Source: an uncultured Alphaproteobacteria bacterium (lineage in GTDB: Bacteria; Pseudomonadota; Alphaproteobacteria; Methylaequorales; Methylaequoraceae). Taken from it: a stretch of 64,000 nt of DNA. The notes under the pieces were generated by a model. That model saw nothing but the letters and a program-made list of their open reading frames with translations, did not search any database and had not been told where the DNA came from. The position numbers and the translations under genes are program-made. The stretch's first letter is position 1. Every line of letters starts with the position of its first letter. The DNA lies in assembly GCA_902537615.1 (NCBI GenBank), contig CACBBU010000007.1, forward strand, positions 1 to 64,000, read 5' to 3'. Positions 41,293 through 50,158 of the stretch are shown one piece after another.

Positions 41293-43314
41293 ATGTTGAA
41301 AATACTATTTGGTGACCTAAGACATGGAACAATTGGTTATCATTCCGCTACTATGCCTCTTGCAGTTAGTTTTCTCGCTACCTATACTGAGTCGTTTTTA
41401 AAGAATAAAGTAAAAACAAAAATTTTTATTGAACCTGAGAAATTAATTTCAAGTATTCAAAAAGACAAGCCTGATGTAATTGCGTTATCTAATTATGTTT
41501 GGAATTGTGACCTTGGAAAATATATTTTTGAGGTAGCGAAGGAATTAAACCATAATGTTATCTCAATTGCTGGAGGTCCGGAATTTCCAAGAGATGAGAT
41601 TGAAGGGGCTGATTATCTTAGGGAAAGAAATGAGATTGACTTTTATGTTTATCAAGAAGGTGAAATAGCCTTTCTAAATCTTGTAAAATTAATTATTAAA
41701 TCAAAAAAAATTGAAGATTTAAAATCTAATCCCATTAAGGGAGTAAAATTTATTAACCCCAATAATAAAGAGTTAATAACTGGAATTCCCCATGAAAGAC
41801 TTAAAGAGTTAGATAACATTCCTTCGCCATATCTTTCTGGTAAGATGGATCAATATCTTGATGGTAGGTTTCAACCATTTATTGAATCCGCTAGAGGTTG
41901 TCCTTATGCATGTACTTTCTGTGAAGCAGCGTCATCCTGGTATAATAAGGTTAATAGTTTTACTGTAGAAAGGGTTAAAAAAGAACTTCTTTATATTGCA
42001 AAGAGAATGAAAAATTTTCCGGACGTCCCACTTGCAATTGCAGACTCAAACTTTGGAATGCTTAAACGAGATGAAGAAATCTCTGATTATATTGGTATTT
42101 TACAAGACAAATATAACTGGCCTAATTATTTTAGTGTTTCAACTGGAAAATCCCAACACGAGAGAATAATTAAGGTTGCCAAAAAACTTAAAAATAAATT
42201 AGTAGTTTCACTTTCTGTTCAATCGTTGAACGAAAAGACTTTAAGTCAGATAAAGAGAAAAAACTTAGGAGATGGAAACTTTGAAAGAGTCTATGACGCG
42301 CTCAGAGAAATTGGAATACATTCATACTCTGATATTATTTTTCCAATGCCTTATGAAACAAAAGAAACCTTTTTTGAAGGAATAAGAAAATTATCTCATG
42401 CAAATATAGACAGATTTATTCCTTATACGACGATGATGCTCAAAGGAACAGAATTTGCCTCTTCAAGTAATAGAAAAAAATTTGGTATGAAAACTAAATT
42501 CAGAGTGTTGCCTAATCAATTTGGTGAATATAATAAAAAAAAAATAATTGAGACAGAGGAAGTTTGTATAGAAACAAATACAATGTCCTTTTCAGAGTAT
42601 TTAGAGTGCAGAGGTTTTTCATTTGTAATAAAAGTTTTTAGTGAAGTGCAATTTGACGTAATGGTCCGTTTATTAAGAAACTTTAAGGTTGATCCTTTTG
42701 ATTTTTTTGTAACTGTTTGGAAAAAAATTCAAAACAAATCGTTAAATATTTCAAAAGCATATTATGACTTTATAGATGAAACAAAATCAGAATTATTTGA
42801 TACAAAAGAGTCTTGTCAAAAATTCTATGAAAAAGAGGAAAATTATAGGGATCTTCTAGAGGGATTAACTGGAAATAATGTCATGAGGAAGAGCTATGCT
42901 AATGTACTAATTGATCATAATGTAGAGGCTATCAACCTTGGTTTTAATTGTTTAAAAGAAATCTTAAAGCCTAGGCTTGATAAAGAAGCTATTTCAGCTA
43001 TTGAGGATGTAAGAGTATGGACATTAGTTACGAGAAATATTGATGATGTTTTTAAGATAAAAAAAAATGCATTTGATATCAAAACACTTAACCTAAATTT
43101 TGATGTCCCTTCTTGGTATAATAGTACAGTAGATTCTGGAAATATCCTAACCTTTAAAAAAAAGGCGATGGGAAAGGTAACATATAATACTGAAAAAATA
43201 TTATCTGTAGTTAACTCTACTAAAAGAATGTATAGTCAAAATATCTATCACTGGGTTCCTAAAGCCATTGAAAAAACCAGTTTAAGAATTTTTTGGGGAA
43301 ATTTTAATAGATAA
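41293..43314 (+). CDS. B12-binding-domain-type radical SAM protein
   Basis: ESARGCPYACTFCEAA (CxxxCxxC), N-terminal Rossmann-like DVIALSNYVWN...AGGPEFP. Confidence 0.88.
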   Translation: MLKILFGDLRHGTIGYHSATMPLAVSFLATYTESFLKNKVKTKIFIEPEKLISSIQKDKPDVIALSNYVWNCDLGKYIFEVAKELNHNVISIAGGPEFPRDEIEGADYLRERNEIDFYVYQEGEIAFLNLVKLIIKSKKIEDLKSNPIKGVKFINPNNKELITGIPHERLKELDNIPSPYLSGKMDQYLDGRFQPFIESARGCPYACTFCEAASSWYNKVNSFTVERVKKELLYIAKRMKNFPDVPLAIADSNFGMLKRDEEISDYIGILQDKYNWPNYFSVSTGKSQHERIIKVAKKLKNKLVVSLSVQSLNEKTLSQIKRKNLGDGNFERVYDALREIGIHSYSDIIFPMPYETKETFFEGIRKLSHANIDRFIPYTTMMLKGTEFASSSNRKKFGMKTKFRVLPNQFGEYNKKKIIETEEVCIETNTMSFSEYLECRGFSFVIKVFSEVQFDVMVRLLRNFKVDPFDFFVTVWKKIQNKSLNISKAYYDFIDETKSELFDTKESCQKFYEKEENYRDLLEGLTGNNVMRKSYANVLIDHNVEAINLGFNCLKEILKPRLDKEAISAIEDVRVWTLVTRNIDDVFKIKKNAFDIKTLNLNFDVPSWYNSTVDSGNILTFKKKAMGKVTYNTEKILSVVNSTKRMYSQNIYHWVPKAIEKTSLRIFWGNFNR

Positions 43315-43567
43315 TATTAGAGAATTTTCTATTTAGGAGATAATCTTAAAAATTGCCTAATTCTCAAGATAAAGTTTATGAAGTAAATGCCTTGATATCC
43401 CGTCATACTTAGTTATACAAGAAAAGTTAAAATGTATATAATTTAAAAATATTTACAATTAGACTACCATCTCGGATAGTAAAATAATTGATTCACTACT
43501 AATTATACTTGGTAATCATATTTCAAAAGAAATCTTGTCTAAAAGAGACTATATTAATATCAAACCA

Positions 43568-44479
43568 ATGACTGCAATATTAGTTAAAAAATTAAACAAA
43601 TATTATGATAATGGCTTTAAAGCTCTATCAAATATTAATTTAGAAATAAAAAAAGGCGAAATATTTGCACTGCTTGGTCCTAATGGTGCTGGCAAGTCAA
43701 CATTAATCAATATTATTTGCGGAATTAACAAAAAAAAGGATGGCGAAATATCTGTCTTTGGACATGATATTGAGAAAAGTTATAAGATGGCCAGGTCAAA
43801 GATTGGACTTGTGCCTCAAGAAATTGCGACTGACTCTTTTGAAAAAGTAATAGATACACTTAAATTTAGTAGAGGATTATTCAATAAAAAAAGTTCAATA
43901 GAATACCTAGAAATGGTTTTAAAGTCATTGGAGTTATTTGAAAAAAGAAATCAACAAATTAGAACATTGTCAGGTGGAATGAAAAGGAGAGTAATGATTG
44001 CCAAAGCAATGTCTCATGAACCTAATATTCTTTTCCTTGATGAACCAACTGCAGGAGTAGATGTGGAGTTGAGGCAGTCGTTGTGGAAAAATCTTCATCA
44101 TTTAAAAAAAAATGGAGTTACAATTTTTCTTACAACTCACTACATTGAAGAAGCAGAAAGACTAGCTGATAGAGTTGGTATTATTCATCAAGGTGAGATA
44201 ATTATGGTTGAAAAAAAAGATAAAATACTTGAGAAATTAGGGGATAAAAGAGTTATTATAACAATCAATAAAACTTCAAAAAATTTGAAAAATATTCTAG
44301 CTAAATATAATTTTCAAAAGAGAAAGAATAAATTAATATTTTCACTAGACTTGAAAAATAATACAAACTCTGTGTCTGATTTATTTAAAGATTTAATAAA
44401 AAATTCAATAACTTTTTATGATGTAGAGATTAAAAAAAATAATTTAGAAGAAATATTTCTTAATTTGATTGATCAATGA
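43568..44479 (+). CDS. ABC-2 transporter ATP-binding protein (YadG-like)
   Basis: GPNGAGKST, LSGGMKRR, LFLDEPTAGVD; preferred ATG 43568 over track start 43535. Confidence 0.92.
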   Translation: MTAILVKKLNKYYDNGFKALSNINLEIKKGEIFALLGPNGAGKSTLINIICGINKKKDGEISVFGHDIEKSYKMARSKIGLVPQEIATDSFEKVIDTLKFSRGLFNKKSSIEYLEMVLKSLELFEKRNQQIRTLSGGMKRRVMIAKAMSHEPNILFLDEPTAGVDVELRQSLWKNLHHLKKNGVTIFLTTHYIEEAERLADRVGIIHQGEIIMVEKKDKILEKLGDKRVIITINKTSKNLKNILAKYNFQKRKNKLIFSLDLKNNTNSVSDLFKDLIKNSITFYDVEIKKNNLEEIFLNLIDQ

Positions 44480-45237
44480 ATATAAAGGGTATTATTGCAA
44501 TTTATAAGTATGAGATGTCTAGAACATACAGAACATTTGGTCAAAGTATCGCTTCACCCGTCTTATCTACAGCCTTATATTTTATTGTTTTTGGTACCGC
44601 AATAGGTTCTAGAATTGGAGACATTGATGGAGTAAGTTATTCCTCATTTATTGTTCCAGGTTTAATTATGCTGACTGTCCTAACACAAAGTTTATCAAAT
44701 GCTTCATTTGGAATATTCTTCCCAAAATTCAGCGGTACTATTTATGAAGTTTTATCAGCTCCTATTTCACCATTTGAAATAACTACTGGATATGTAACAG
44801 CAGCAACTACAAAATCAGTAATTGTTGGAACTATAATTTTAATTACCTCCACTTTTTTTGTAGATTTAAATATAAAATATCCCTTTGAAATGTTTTGTCT
44901 GTTAATTCTAATTAGCCTAACCTTTAGTCTGTTTGGTTTTATAATTGGTATTTGGGCAAATGACTTTCAAAGAATTCAATTAATTCCTTCATTTATTATT
45001 ACTCCCTTAACATTCTTAGGTGGAAGTTTCTATTCCATAAGTATGCTTCCTGAAATATGGCAAAAAATCTCCTATTTTAATCCAATTGTTTATTTAATAA
45101 GTGCTTTTCGATGGAGTTTTTATGGTGAAGTAGAAATAGATATATACATTTCAATTACTACGATTTTTATTTTTTTATTAGCTTGCCTTTTGACAATACA
45201 CTTTATTTTTAAAACAGGTTATAGAATAAAATCGTAA
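44476..45237 (+). CDS. ABC-2 transporter permease (YadH-like)
   Basis: Six hydrophobic segments, GGSFYSISMLPEIWQ; overlaps ATPase gene. Confidence 0.9.
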   Translation: MNIKGIIAIYKYEMSRTYRTFGQSIASPVLSTALYFIVFGTAIGSRIGDIDGVSYSSFIVPGLIMLTVLTQSLSNASFGIFFPKFSGTIYEVLSAPISPFEITTGYVTAATTKSVIVGTIILITSTFFVDLNIKYPFEMFCLLILISLTFSLFGFIIGIWANDFQRIQLIPSFIITPLTFLGGSFYSISMLPEIWQKISYFNPIVYLISAFRWSFYGEVEIDIYISITTIFIFLLACLLTIHFIFKTGYRIKS

Positions 45238-45330
45238 TCACAATAAACAAAATTTTAATGATGAAAAGGATTTTAGGGTATAGGTGGGGATAGAGCATTC
45301 AGCGTATAATAGAAAGGCTACAAAATTATT

Positions 45331-45825
45331 TTAGGATTTTTCTTCAACTTTTTTATTAGAATAGTGTTTAGTAAATTTGTTTTTTTCATATGACCATACT
45401 TCAATTTCAATATCTTGAGTCTTTTTTCTTGGACGAATACTTTCGGTAAATACCTCATTCTTTTTAAAATTCAGAACCAATCCTATTTTAATTTTTTTTA
45501 TGATAGCATTGTCGTTTTTTACGGCTGAACGCAGATAGTTTCGAAGTTGCTGACGATGTTCTTCTGCAATACCTGAGCTAACTTTTGTTTCAATAATAAT
45601 TGGTTCTTTTAAATCCATACATGAAAGAACGAGAAAATCAAGTTCGTGAAGAGCTATAGGATGATTATCATAGAAGACTTCAAGCCCTGCTTCACGCATA
45701 AAATCAATTTTATTTTTACGAAATTCAATGCCAAGAGCGGTTTGAAAATCCTCTTCTTTTAGTCCTGAGAGTTGTTTAAAAACTTTTTTTGAAATATCCT
45801 CTAGTTTGTATAAGAACTTATGCAT
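45331..45825 (-). CDS. GxxExxY-family protein (PD-(D/E)XK-like)
   Basis: ALGIEF...VFYDNHPIALHELDFLVL...IIIETKVSS...QLRNYL. Confidence 0.7.
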   Translation of the reverse strand: MHKFLYKLEDISKKVFKQLSGLKEEDFQTALGIEFRKNKIDFMREAGLEVFYDNHPIALHELDFLVLSCMDLKEPIIIETKVSSGIAEEHRQQLRNYLRSAVKNDNAIIKKIKIGLVLNFKKNEVFTESIRPRKKTQDIEIEVWSYEKNKFTKHYSNKKVEEKS

Positions 45826-45886
45826 AAATTTTTCTTTTATTATAATAACATCAATTCATGATATTCATTCCGAACTTTGAGATAAT

Positions 45887-46192
45887 TTATTTTTGAAGTT
45901 TTCTTAATTCCATCCAAATATTACTATATGCCTTTTTTCTATCAATTTCTTTAACAGAGTTTTTAAAATTATCATAGTTAATTTCTGTCATCCTAAGCAT
46001 CATTTTAGCTGCCACTTTAGCTTTAGAAATTATAGCTCTATATTTATAATCTGCACTTTCATCTTCAAAGACATCAGCCTCAGGAAAAATTTTCTCAATG
46101 TCACCTTTAATACGAGCTCTGACTAATAACTCTAATTTATTATCTCTATTTTCTACTATTGATAAGAAGGCATTATTGAATTGGATCCACAT
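45887..46192 (-). CDS. Hypothetical protein
   Basis: MWIQFNNAFLSIVENRDNKLELLVRARIKGDIEKIFPEADVFEDESADYKYRAIIS. Confidence 0.55.
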   Translation of the reverse strand: MWIQFNNAFLSIVENRDNKLELLVRARIKGDIEKIFPEADVFEDESADYKYRAIISKAKVAAKMMLRMTEINYDNFKNSVKEIDRKKAYSNIWMELRKLQK

Positions 46193-46215
46193 ACCTAACC
46201 TTATCTATTTATTAA

Positions 46216-46498
46216 AAGGAAGGGAAGAGGGAACTTGTATTTGAGGCAGATGCTTATCATAAAAAGTACCAAACAGTTATTGAAGTTGAAGCAGGCAGAG
46301 CATTTGTAAATTATCAATTTCTCAAAGATATTTTCCAAGCAAGCATGATGGTTGAAACTGATTATTTGGTGGCTTGCTGTTAGAAACTTATATAATGAAA
46401 CAAAAGATTTTCAAAAAATTAGTAACCTTATTGAAACAATGTATTTGACCAGAAAGATTCAATTTGACTTAAAATGTATATTATTGATTGGTTATTAA
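46216..46498 (+). pseudogene. Truncated, frameshifted nuclease-like remnant
   Basis: Frame 1 LVFEADAYHKKYQTVIEVEAGRAFVNYQFLKDIFQASMMVETDYLV then, after removing one G near 46369-46373, LAVRNLYNETKDFQKISNLIETMYLTRKIQFDLKCILLIGY; no start codon. Confidence 0.65.
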
Positions 46499-46622
46499 AG
46501 GTATCAACAATAACCTACGAAAAGTTTCTATCAAATATCCTTAGTTTATTGCACTATTGTTTCCTTTATTTATTAAAAAAGTAAATCCTCTGAGACCCTT
46601 TGTAGTTGCTATCTAAAACAAA

Positions 46623-46648
46623 CAAGGGCGAACAATTATCCGCCCTTG
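46623..46648. other. Perfect 8-bp stem-loop
   Basis: CAAGGGCG-aacaattatc-CGCCCTTG, no T run. Confidence 0.5.
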
Positions 46649-46751
46649 CCGATTAGACTTCTGTATCCCGGTTTATGGTCAGAATCCTTTTATAACAAAA
46701 AGTTTCTTAAAAAGTGAGTTACAAATGAGTTTTTTTTTAAGGAATCAAGAC

Positions 46752-46880
46752 TTAATTTTTACTCCTTGCTGACTTTTCAACAAATTTCCACCCATTTGCA
46801 ATGAGAGATTTTTTTATTACTTCAATAGTTTCTTTTCTTGTTTTATTTCTAGGAATAGAGAAAAAAGATAATTTATTCAT
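46752..46880 (-). CDS. Micro-ORF 3 of small operon (42 aa)
   Basis: Own translation MNKLSFFSIPRNKTRKETIEVIKKSLIANGWKFVEKSARSKN; RBS GGAG; ATGA overlap with micro-ORF 2. Confidence 0.6.
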   Translation of the reverse strand: MNKLSFFSIPRNKTRKETIEVIKKSLIANGWKFVEKSARSKN

Positions 46881-46993
46881 TTTTTATCTCCTTTTCTTTT
46901 TTTATTAAAGTTTAGTTTTGGGTTTGAGATTATAAATCCAGTTTTGAAGATGAGGTCATCTTCTTTAGGTTCTTTCCAAATGATTTTAACCAT
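46877..46993 (-). CDS. Micro-ORF 2 of small operon (38 aa)
   Basis: Own translation MVKIIWKEPKEDDLIFKTGFIISNPKLNFNKKRKGDKK; overlaps ORF 1 stop and ORF 3 start. Confidence 0.6.
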   Translation of the reverse strand: MVKIIWKEPKEDDLIFKTGFIISNPKLNFNKKRKGDKK

Positions 46994-47150
46994 TGTTTCT
47001 CACCTTAATTTTAATTCTTGGAACAAAAGTAATTTTTGATTTTCCATTATCTATAGGTTCTAAAGTTTGTACTTTTCTACCATTACTTTGTAATTCTTGA
47101 ACGAGTCTGTTAGTTGCTTCTTCAAGATAATTTTTTTGTTTCTTTTTCAT
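46986..47150 (-). CDS. Micro-ORF 1 of small operon (54 aa)
   Basis: Own translation MKKKQKNYLEEATNRLVQELQSNGRKVQTLEPIDNGKSKITFVPRIKIKVRNNG; RBS AAAGGAG. Confidence 0.62.
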   Translation of the reverse strand: MKKKQKNYLEEATNRLVQELQSNGRKVQTLEPIDNGKSKITFVPRIKIKVRNNG

Positions 47151-47220
47151 TTATTTCTCCTTTGTTAATTATTATTAACCAAGAAAATTTGAATGTATGG
47201 AAACTTTTACTGTTTGAGAC

Positions 47221-47269
47221 AGAACGATTAGGTCGTTACTATTCCAGAACGGTAGGTCGTTACTATACC
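47221..47269. repeat. Tandem 24-25 bp direct repeats, each with internal dyad symmetry
   Basis: AGAACGATTAGGTCGTTACTATTCC / AGAACGGTAGGTCGTTACTATACC; dyads AACGA-TTAGG-TCGTT and AACG-GTAGGT-CGTT. Confidence 0.75.
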
Positions 47270-47283
47270 CCAAATTAATTTGG
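47270..47283. promoter_or_regulatory. Perfect 14-bp palindrome
   Basis: CCAAATTAATTTGG. Confidence 0.5.
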
Positions 47284-47335
47284 ATATTTTATTTCTATCA
47301 AACATATATTAATCTGATATGAACAAGGAGTATTA

Positions 47336-47533
47336 ATGTACGATCAAGTTATGGTTGAGGTATGTAATTGGTGTATTCGTTTTCTTTATAAAGCTAGTGA
47401 CTATTTGGGAATATCCTATGAGGAGATAAATGTCTGGTTGTTTATAATTATTCAACCTGGGCTGATCATTTATTTTTTTTTGAGTTCAAGTAAATGGAAA
47501 AAAAAATATTTAAAATTAAAAATAAATAGATAA
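47336..47533 (+). CDS. Small membrane protein
   Basis: RBS AAGGAG; 65 aa, one hydrophobic helix, basic tail. Confidence 0.6.
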   Translation: MYDQVMVEVCNWCIRFLYKASDYLGISYEEINVWLFIIIQPGLIIYFFLSSSKWKKKYLKLKINR

Positions 47534-47823
47534 AAATGACAACTATATTTCCAGCCCCTAATAGAAAAAACATTGAGTTAGAAAAAGAATTTGAAGAGGT
47601 TGCGCATTTAGAATATGAATTTAATAATTGTAAAAAATCTCTGTAATACAAAAAAAATAATTAAAATATTGATTATATAAATGAATATCCAAGTGAAACC
47701 ACTACAATCTTAGGCTGAGAGGTTTCTGTATCAGTCCTGTGTTAATTTCTTGAATTATATTGAAAAATAGATTGAATTATGAAAAAAACTGAATAGTGTT
47801 GATAATTTTTTTTTTGTTAATAT

Positions 47824-48045
47824 ATGTTTATTATGAAACTCTTTTCCTTTTCTTTAATCCTTTGCCTTGTAATTTTTTTTTCTGAGACAAGTGCTAATTT
47901 TGTAAATGATGTCAGGGATAAATTTGGTAATTCTGATAAATCTTATTCAATAAAAATGAAACCCGCTTCTAAAGATACTAAGAAAAATGAGTCTAATGAG
48001 AAAAAATCAAAAAAGTTAGATTCAAAGAAAGGTGGATACAGATAA
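47824..48045 (+). CDS. Small secreted lysine-rich protein
   Basis: Signal peptide then KDTKKNESNEKKSKKLDSKKGGYR. Confidence 0.5.
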   Translation: MFIMKLFSFSLILCLVIFFSETSANFVNDVRDKFGNSDKSYSIKMKPASKDTKKNESNEKKSKKLDSKKGGYR

Positions 48046-48219
48046 CTATTGGAAAATAGAAAGAGGAGTTTTCTTCATTACTAATAATACGACCCGGTAA
48101 TATCCCTAACCTAACATTCCTTGATGGTGTAATAATAACCTCACAGAAATAAATGTACCCCAATGATAATAAATGTTTTTGTATCATTAATTCAATTTTA
48201 AAAGGAAAGTTTGAACAAT

Positions 48220-48273
48220 CCACTAGACTTTTTTCAACTAACTTCTACAACTTTTGAAGGTAGGGGGGAGAAA
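48220..48273 (+). repeat. G-rich dispersed intergenic repeat, copy A
   Basis: acaatccactagac...aacttttgaaggtagggggg; ungapped alignment with copy B. Confidence 0.55.
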
Positions 48274-48296
48274 AAAAATTGGTAATTCCTAATCAA

Positions 48297-48332
48297 AAGG
48301 TATCACCATTGGTTACATTTTCTTGATACCTT
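48297..48332. promoter_or_regulatory. Inverted repeat upstream of lipoprotein gene
   Basis: AAGGTATCA / TGATACCTT, 18-nt spacer; further GTATCA at 48342. Confidence 0.4.
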
Positions 48333-48392
48333 GTTAAATAAGTATCATATCATTGCTTGAGTTTTATAATTTGTATTCATATATAATTAAAT

Positions 48393-49016
48393 ATGAAAAA
48401 TTTCCTTTCGTTTCTAGTAATTACAATCCTTCTTTCATCATGTGCAATAGAAAAAGAAAAACTTACAGAAAATGTTGGTAAATATGTTCCACCAAATATT
48501 GACGATACTAATTTTAAAAATTCCGTAATTACTAATAAAAATTTTGACGAAACTTGGACCTCTGTAACTGATTTTGTAAATGATTCTTTTTTTAAAATTG
48601 AAAACCTTGATAAAGATTCTGGATTATTAACGTTATCATTTGGTTCAAAAGAACCTGAAAATTTTATAGATTGTGGTGATTTTGAATATACACTTTTCTT
48701 TACTGGTGAAGAATTTAAAGGTTCTTATATTGATTATGTTAAAAGTGGCTTACTGGCAGTTCTTGAAGCAAAAATGAATATCAATATGCAAAAAATTGAT
48801 AATGAATCTACAAAAATAAGTATTAACACAAATTATACGTTTTCAACACAACACGCACTTGGGTATTATGACCCTAAGCTAAATCAAACTTATAGTTTTG
48901 TATCAGGTGGTCACCAAACAATAGATGTTATCAACCCTATTTCAGGCAGTATTCCAACAAGAACTTGCAAATCAACTAACTTTGCTGAGAATGCAATTCT
49001 TAATCTAATTAAGTAA
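48393..49016 (+). CDS. Lipoprotein
   Basis: Lipobox LLSSC. Confidence 0.75.
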   Translation: MKNFLSFLVITILLSSCAIEKEKLTENVGKYVPPNIDDTNFKNSVITNKNFDETWTSVTDFVNDSFFKIENLDKDSGLLTLSFGSKEPENFIDCGDFEYTLFFTGEEFKGSYIDYVKSGLLAVLEAKMNINMQKIDNESTKISINTNYTFSTQHALGYYDPKLNQTYSFVSGGHQTIDVINPISGSIPTRTCKSTNFAENAILNLIK

Positions 49017-49075
49017 TGTTTCTTATTATGAATATACCTTTTGTGTTACAGAGCTTATTCAATTATGGTTAGAAA

Positions 49076-49663
49076 ATGCATATAATATTTATTTTTATTT
49101 TTTTATTTTCTTCAGATTTGTTTTCAAAAGAAAATAACGTGTACGATATTATTTCTAAAAACTCTAATTTATCAACTTTCAAAGATTATCTTGATAAAAC
49201 TGGACTTGACAGTGTTTTACAAAAAAAAATTCCATATAATTGGACAATTTATGCCCCATCTAATAAAGCTTTTGAAAATACACCAAAACAATTAGAGAAA
49301 TTAATATTGAAAGATATTGATTATTCAAAAAGACTCTTCACCGACCATATCTTAACGAAAGAAATTTTAGCTTCAGATTTTACAGAAAAAATAACCACTG
49401 AAGTAACAGTTAGTAACAAACCAATTAAATTATATAGAAGTGAAAATTTATTTGTTAAAGATGTAGTTGTAGTAAAAGAGGATCTAATTGCAGAAAATGG
49501 GGTTATACACATAATTGATTGTATAATGTTTATTCAACCAAGCTTTCAAGATAGTAGGTTAAGTCAAAGTCAAAAGGATTCATTTCCAATAACTTCGTGT
49601 TGTATGCAAACTGAGAACGAAGTTTTATTATGGAAACAAAATACCAAAAAAATAGTTTATTGA
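49076..49663 (+). CDS. Fasciclin-domain secreted protein
   Basis: WTIYAPSNKAFENTP...NGVIHIIDCIM. Confidence 0.85.
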   Translation: MHIIFIFIFLFSSDLFSKENNVYDIISKNSNLSTFKDYLDKTGLDSVLQKKIPYNWTIYAPSNKAFENTPKQLEKLILKDIDYSKRLFTDHILTKEILASDFTEKITTEVTVSNKPIKLYRSENLFVKDVVVVKEDLIAENGVIHIIDCIMFIQPSFQDSRLSQSQKDSFPITSCCMQTENEVLLWKQNTKKIVY

Positions 49664-49806
49664 TTTTAATTCTTTAAATTAAATCATGTATTATGATTAT
49701 TTGCCATACGGACTTCTAAATTTTAAATCTCTGAATCAAATGAAGGTTTATTATATTTAGCGAAACAAAGAATCGTGTAAGACTATCTTTAGAAAATTTG
49801 ACTCGT

Positions 49807-50121
49807 TTACAACTCATTTCTGTTTTTCTGTTTAGAATTTAAATTTAATTTTACACCTTCACTTTCAAGGAGTCTCTTCTTTCTTTCTATTCCTTTTTTT
49901 CCCATATATCCACCCATTTTTCCATCACCTCTTATGACTCTATGACAAGGAATAATTTCTAATAATGGATTTTTAGCACATGCATTAGCTACAGCACGAT
50001 AGGCTTTCGGCTTACCTATCTTTATCGCAAGTTCTTTGTAAGTAATTGTCTTCCCTTTAGGGATTTTTTTTATCTCATTCCAGACCATTTTCTGAAAATC
50101 AGTACCCTTTAAATTCTTCAT
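49807..50121 (-). CDS. ogt: O6-alkylguanine DNA alkyltransferase family
   Basis: GKTITYKELA, NPLLEIIPCHRVIRGDG; 104 aa, lacks N-terminal domain. Confidence 0.85.
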   Translation of the reverse strand: MKNLKGTDFQKMVWNEIKKIPKGKTITYKELAIKIGKPKAYRAVANACAKNPLLEIIPCHRVIRGDGKMGGYMGKKGIERKKRLLESEGVKLNLNSKQKNRNEL

Positions 50122-50158
50122 CTATAACTCGTAGTAAAAGTTTAAACTAGTAAAATAA

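Noticed and set aside
43470-43495. Hairpin ACTACC-atctc-GGATAGT upstream of the ABC ATPase
   Set aside because: Short and bulged; not distinguishable from chance.
47221-47269. CRISPR-like repeats
   Set aside because: Only two adjacent copies with no spacer and no cas genes; interpreted as an operator-like tandem repeat.
47536-47646. 36-aa ORF MTTIFPAPNRKNIELEKEFEEVAHLEYEFNNCKKSL
   Set aside because: No clear RBS and too short to support without conservation data.
47690-47750. Possible TPP riboswitch from 'AGGCTGAGAGG'
   Set aside because: Only the CTGAGA string matches; the CCTGATCTGGATAATACCAGCGTAGG half is absent and the downstream ORF is not a thiamine gene. GAAACC/GGTTTC pairing is weak.
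49321-49512. Antisense ORF in the fasciclin gene
   Set aside because: Overlaps a better supported CDS on the other strand.
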